This document shows positions 60,880 to 64,000 of a DNA stretch of 64,000 nucleotides, piece by piece. The first letter of the stretch is position 1. The number at the start of each line of letters is the position of its first letter. The stretch is from Ochotona curzoniae. Taxonomy: Eukaryota > Chordata > Mammalia > Lagomorpha > Ochotonidae. The stretch is from NCBI RefSeq assembly GCF_017591425.1, contig NW_024467119.1, forward strand, positions 80,716,894 through 80,780,893. The letters run 5' to 3'. Position numbers and translations under genes: made by a program. The notes under the pieces were generated by a model. The model was given only the letters and a program-made list of their open reading frames with translations, was not told the origin of the DNA and searched no databases.

Positions 60880-61455
60880 ATTTTTTAAATTTCATTTCCT
60901 TTTCTTATTATCACTTTATGATACAGTTCCATAGGCCCTGGGATTTTTCTTACCCTCTCCCCAATTCCCTCCTCCCTCACCAAGTTCCCCTATGTTACTA
61001 TATATTACTATAGTATATTGCTATAGTGCAGTTCTAACAGTTTCATTGGGAGTCCATTGCATCCTCACATCAGAATATGATACTCTCCATTATAGAGTCA
61101 CTACACATCCACTTAAATGAAAAGCCACAATACAAAACCAACAACAGCAAGAAAAATAGAAATTTACAATGCCATGCAGTTAAATAACATGCTGCTAGCT
61201 ATGATAGTCTCCATTATACAGTTACTATATATCCTCTTAAATGAAAAACCACAAAACAAATAAACAACAGGAAGAAAAAAAAAATTAACACCATGAAGTT
61301 AAATAACATGCTACTGAATGACTAATGCATTGCTGAACAAATGAAAAAGAAAATCAAGAACCTTCTTGAAGAAAATGATGCTACTGTATGATCTGTGAGT
61401 CACTGAAGAATTTATCAGAAGCAAGTGTTTTGAAGAGACGAAATAAATTTTTTAA
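60880..61455 (-). mobile_element. L1 3' UTR, antisense, with 124-bp tandem duplication
   Basis: Reversed, this has the order: unit 2, unit 1, GTGAGGATGCAATGG, a G-rich tract (C/T-rich at 60950-60990), CTATGGAACTGTATCATAAA and an A-rich tail. The terminus is the same as in composite copy 3. Because the CSINE at 61470-61797 has duplications on both flanks, this 3' UTR was directly joined to the ORF2 fragment at 61798 before the SINE landed. Confidence 0.75.
61077..61318. repeat. Two-copy 124-bp tandem duplication in an L1 3' UTR
   Basis: ATGATACTCTCCATTATAGAG at 61077 and ATGATAGTCTCCATTATACAG at 61201 begin two copies that stay aligned through TTAAATGAAAAGCCAC/TTAAATGAAAAACCAC and GTTAAATAACATGCT. 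The copies have diverged moderately. Confidence 0.85.
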
Positions 61456-61469
61456 AAAATGAAAATCAG

Positions 61470-61797
61470 GCCCGGTGGCGTGGCCTAGTGGCTAAAGTCC
61501 TAGCCTTGAACGCGCCGGGATCCCATATGGGCATCCTGGCAGCTCTACCTCCCATCCAGCTCCCTGCTTGTGGTCTGGGAAAGCAGTCGCAGATGGCCCA
61601 AAACTTTGGGATCCTGCACCCACGTGGGAGCCCCAGAAGAAGTTCCTGGTTCCCGGCTTTAGATCAGCACAGCACTGGCCGTTGCGGTCACTTAAGGAGT
61701 GAATCAACAGATGGAAGATCTTCCTCTCTGTCTCTCCTCCTCTCTCTATATCTGACTTTGTAATAAAAACAAATAAATAAATAAGTCTTAAAAAAAA
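61470..61797 (+). mobile_element. Young CSINE with target-site duplication, nested in L1
   Basis: Full C-repeat: AGGCCCGGTGGCGTGGCCTAG head, body with GGGAAAGCAGTCGCAGATGGCC and CCTGCACCCACGTGGGAGCCC, CTCTCTGTCTCTCCTCCTC, TAATAAAAACAAATAAATAAATAAG plus A-rich tail. The sequence AAAAAATGAAAATC precedes it (about 61456-61468) and follows it (about 61792-61805). Confidence 0.93.
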
Positions 61798-62200
61798 TGA
61801 AAATCCATGACATACAGTTTCTGCCGGGTTGTTGGTGAAATGTGTCTCCTGTAGGCAACAAACAGATGGGTTTTGTTTTTAATCCACTCTACCGATCTAT
61901 GATGTTTGACTGATGAGGTTAGGCCATTTAAGTTCAGGATTAATATGAACAGGTGGTAATTTGGTTCTGTCACTCGAGCAATGGGTTGTTCACTGATTTA
62001 GTCTTCCACTGTTATTTGACTGGGATTTTCTTTGCATTTGTCTTTAGTTTTGGTGGGTGCTATTCCTTTTCTCTGCCAAGAGAACATCTTGAAGTATCAT
62101 TTGTAGGGCAGGTTTGAAAGAGGCAAATTCTTTTAACTTTTCTTTACTGTGGAAGAATTTTATTTCATTTTCAAAGATAAAGGAAAGTTTTGCTGGGTAT
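61798..62200 (-). mobile_element. L1 ORF2 N-terminal fragment, antisense
   Basis: The minus-strand frame 61973-61788 reads LILNLNGLTSSVKHHR and WIKNKTHLFVAYRRHIS, which is the start of the L1 endonuclease domain. Further ORF2 is absent: at 61798 the sequence passes to the SINE and then to the 3' UTR. 61990-62200 is the spacer between ORF1 and ORF2 plus the ORF1 end. Confidence 0.75.
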
Positions 62201-62201
62201 G

Positions 62202-62990
62202 TTATTCTGGGCTGACAATTTTTTTTTCTTTTAGAATCTGAAATATGTCACTCCCTTTTCTTCTGGCCTGTAGAGTTTCCTGTGAGAGGTCCCCTGTGAC
62301 TTTAATTGACATTTCTTTATATGTCTGCTTATTTTTTTCACATGCGCATTTAAGGATATTTTCCTTATGTTCAATTGAAGAGAGCTTGATTAGCATATGT
62401 CCTGGTGAAGACTGTTTTTGATCAAGCCTGTTGGGAGTTCTGTGCCCTTCCTGGATCTTGTTTCCCACTTCTTTCTCTAGATGAGGGAAATTTTCCCTTA
62501 TTATTTCATTAAACACATTTGTAAACCCAGCCTCTCTTTCTGTACCTCTGGGACTTCCATAACTCTTATACTAGGCCTTTTAATAGTATCTTTCAATTCT
62601 TGAATACTTTTTTTGCCCTAATCCAGCTCTGCCTCCAGCTTTCTGTATATTTCCCCTAGTGACAGGAAATATCTTCTAATTTTAAGATTCTTTCTTCTGC
62701 ATTCTTCATTCTATTTTGGAGATTCTCCTTTGCACTTTTAATTTGCTCCACTGTATTCTTCATTTCTGCTATATCAGCTTTCATTTGTTTCCAGTGTGAC
62801 ATATTCCTTGAATGCCTGCTTTATGTGCTTCTTGTTGTTGATCAGAAGTTTTATAACAAGTGTTTTCTGAATTCTGTGTCCCCATTTTCTCGATGTCTTC
62901 TGAAGTTGGCATAGGGTTTTGCTCCTTTGCAGGGGAGTCCTCAGTAATATTCATTGTGCCTCTGTCTCTCCTTTTGCTCTTAGTCATTGT
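62202..62990 (-). pseudogene. L1 ORF1 (ORF1p) remnant, antisense
   Basis: L1 ORF1p is the trimeric RNA-binding chaperone of L1. The open part 62516-62202 keeps the C-terminal domain well: HRTPNRLDQKQSSPGH, KENILKCACEK, and ETLQARRKGSDIFQILKEK. The upstream coiled-coil region continues as 62987-62781 in another frame (ENTCYKTSDQQQ), so at least one frameshift or gap exists. Not functional as it stands. Its neighbours are an L1 5' region to the right and a stub of ORF2 to the left. Confidence 0.8.
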
Positions 62991-64000
62991 ACTTCTGGTT
63001 ATCAGTCTCTTGGGGCAGGTTTCTAAGCTGTGTCACACACAGGTCTACAGTTTGATTTTACTTATTGCGGTCGGTACATGGCTCTTTGTTTGCAGTCACT
63101 TGTGCCACTCCCTCCAGCACGTTCCAGGTCTGGGTTCCTATGTTAGATTTCCACCATGGTCTCTGTAGCCCCAGCTCCTGGCTCAGCAGTCTCCACCTCC
63201 TGTGATACCATGCTGAAGCTGCACCATTGTCTGTACAGTCTTTCTCCCACTTCCAATTGGAACAGGTCCCAGGATTAGGGAGACACCAGGTATCCTATAT
63301 AGTTAGGTTATTGTTGGTGCTAATCTTGCTGTCTCGCTGAAACCTGTTGGCTGTTAGGTCTGGGTGCCCTTTGGGCCTATTTTTTTTTTTAAGATTTATG
63401 TTTTTTATTATTTATTCTTATTACAAAGTCAGATATAGAGAGAGGAGGAGAGACAGAGAGGAAGATCTTCCACCTGATGATTCACTCCCCAAGTGAGTGC
63501 AACGGCCGGTGCTACGCCGATCTAAAGCCGGGAACCAGGGACTTCTTCTGGATCTCCCACATGGGTACAGGGTCCCAAAGCTTTGGGCCGTCCCTGACTG
63601 CTTTCCCAGGCCACAAGCAGGGAGCTGGATGGGAAGTGGGGCTGCCGGGATAGAACCGGTGCCCTTATGGGATCCCAGGCGTGTACAAAGCGAGGACTTT
63701 AGCCACTAGGCCATGGCACTGGACCCCACTTGGACCTATTTTGACCCATACACTGGAATAGTCAGTATTATTTTCCTGTGGGACCAGTGCAGTCCACTGA
63801 CTCTGTGAGTTCTCATGAGCTCAGCACATGTGCAGCTCATTTTTGTCCCTGCAGTCTTAATTTCTTTGACACACTGTAAAAATGGTGCCTGATGTGCCAC
63901 TACTAGAGTTTTTGATCTGCTGGCTCTCAGGTCTGAGGTCTATCTGGACCTGTCTTGGGTGGAACCTGTAGAATGCCACATTGTTGCTGTTCACTAAGCC
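62991..64000 (-). mobile_element. L1 5' region, antisense, runs off the window
   Basis: GC-richer sequence upstream of ORF1 (TCTCCACCTCCTGTGATACC, GCTGAAGCTGCACCATTG), continuing after a CSINE (63383-63727) to the end of the window (TGTCTTGGGTGGAACC). It is distinct from the 5' module of the composite elements. The 5' end is not reached. Confidence 0.55.
63383..63727 (-). mobile_element. CSINE, antisense, nested in L1 5' region
   Basis: TTTTTTTTTTAAGATTTATG tail, ACAAAGTCAGATATAGAGAGAGG, GAAGATCTTCCACCTGATGATTC, GGGCCGTCCCTGACTGC, GATAGAACCGGTGCCC and a head ending CATGGCACTGGACCC. The flanks TTGGGCCTATTTT (about 63371-63383) and TTGGACCTATTTT (about 63730-63742) differ by one base and are the target-site duplication. 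Confidence 0.9.

Noticed and set aside
1..64000. CRISPR array, operon, riboswitch or other prokaryotic system
   Set aside because: Spliced cadherin exons, SINEs and L1s establish a mammalian nuclear sequence, and no regularly spaced identical short repeats with unique spacers were seen.

Overview
This window is nuclear DNA from a placental mammal, most likely a lagomorph. More than twenty copies of a tRNA-derived SINE with the CSINE (lagomorph C repeat) layout are scattered through it. The youngest copies look more like the pika (Ochotona) type than the rabbit type as I remember them; that species call is a recollection, not a search. L1 fragments, simple repeats and large introns fit the same picture.

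One protein gene is visible, on the minus strand from about 51.6 kb down to 31.0 kb. Six consecutive coding exons have clean GT/AG splice sites, and their codon phases join without a break: 51592-51381, 49609-49458, 38768-38638, 36505-36219, 35373-35241 and 33658-31038 (stop codon). Together they encode a run of cadherin (EC) repeats, a transmembrane helix and a cytoplasmic tail of about 350 residues. This is the C-terminal part of a giant dachsous-type cadherin. DCHS2 (protocadherin-23) is the best fit, with its paralogue DCHS1 as the alternative. The 5' part of the gene lies beyond 64 kb. The 3' UTR probably runs toward a poly(A) signal near 28.84 kb.

Layout: 1-28.8 kb is the 3' flank of the gene. 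It is built of CSINEs, L1 pieces, two copies of a GC-rich composite retroelement and a possible LTR, with no gene I can support. 28.8-51.6 kb holds the terminal exons and introns. The introns carry CSINEs, an internally deleted L1 with two nested insertions, and a complex GT/GA satellite. 51.6-64 kb is intron (or 5' flank of the visible exons) with a third, larger copy of the composite retroelement, CSINEs, MITE-like palindromes and an L1 that keeps ORF1 but has lost most of ORF2.

The most interesting feature is the composite retroelement (about 3.8-6.0, 13.5-15.6 and 52.8-56.1 kb). Each copy has a long degenerate GC-rich tandem-repeat core and a shared 3' module with an A-rich end. None has an ORF. 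The 15.6 kb copy has apparent target-site duplications. The 3' part of the 56.1 kb copy matches the 3' UTR of the ORF2-deleted L1 at 60.9-61.4 kb. This resembles the plan of primate SVA (VNTR core plus L1-mobilised 3' end), seen here in a lagomorph.
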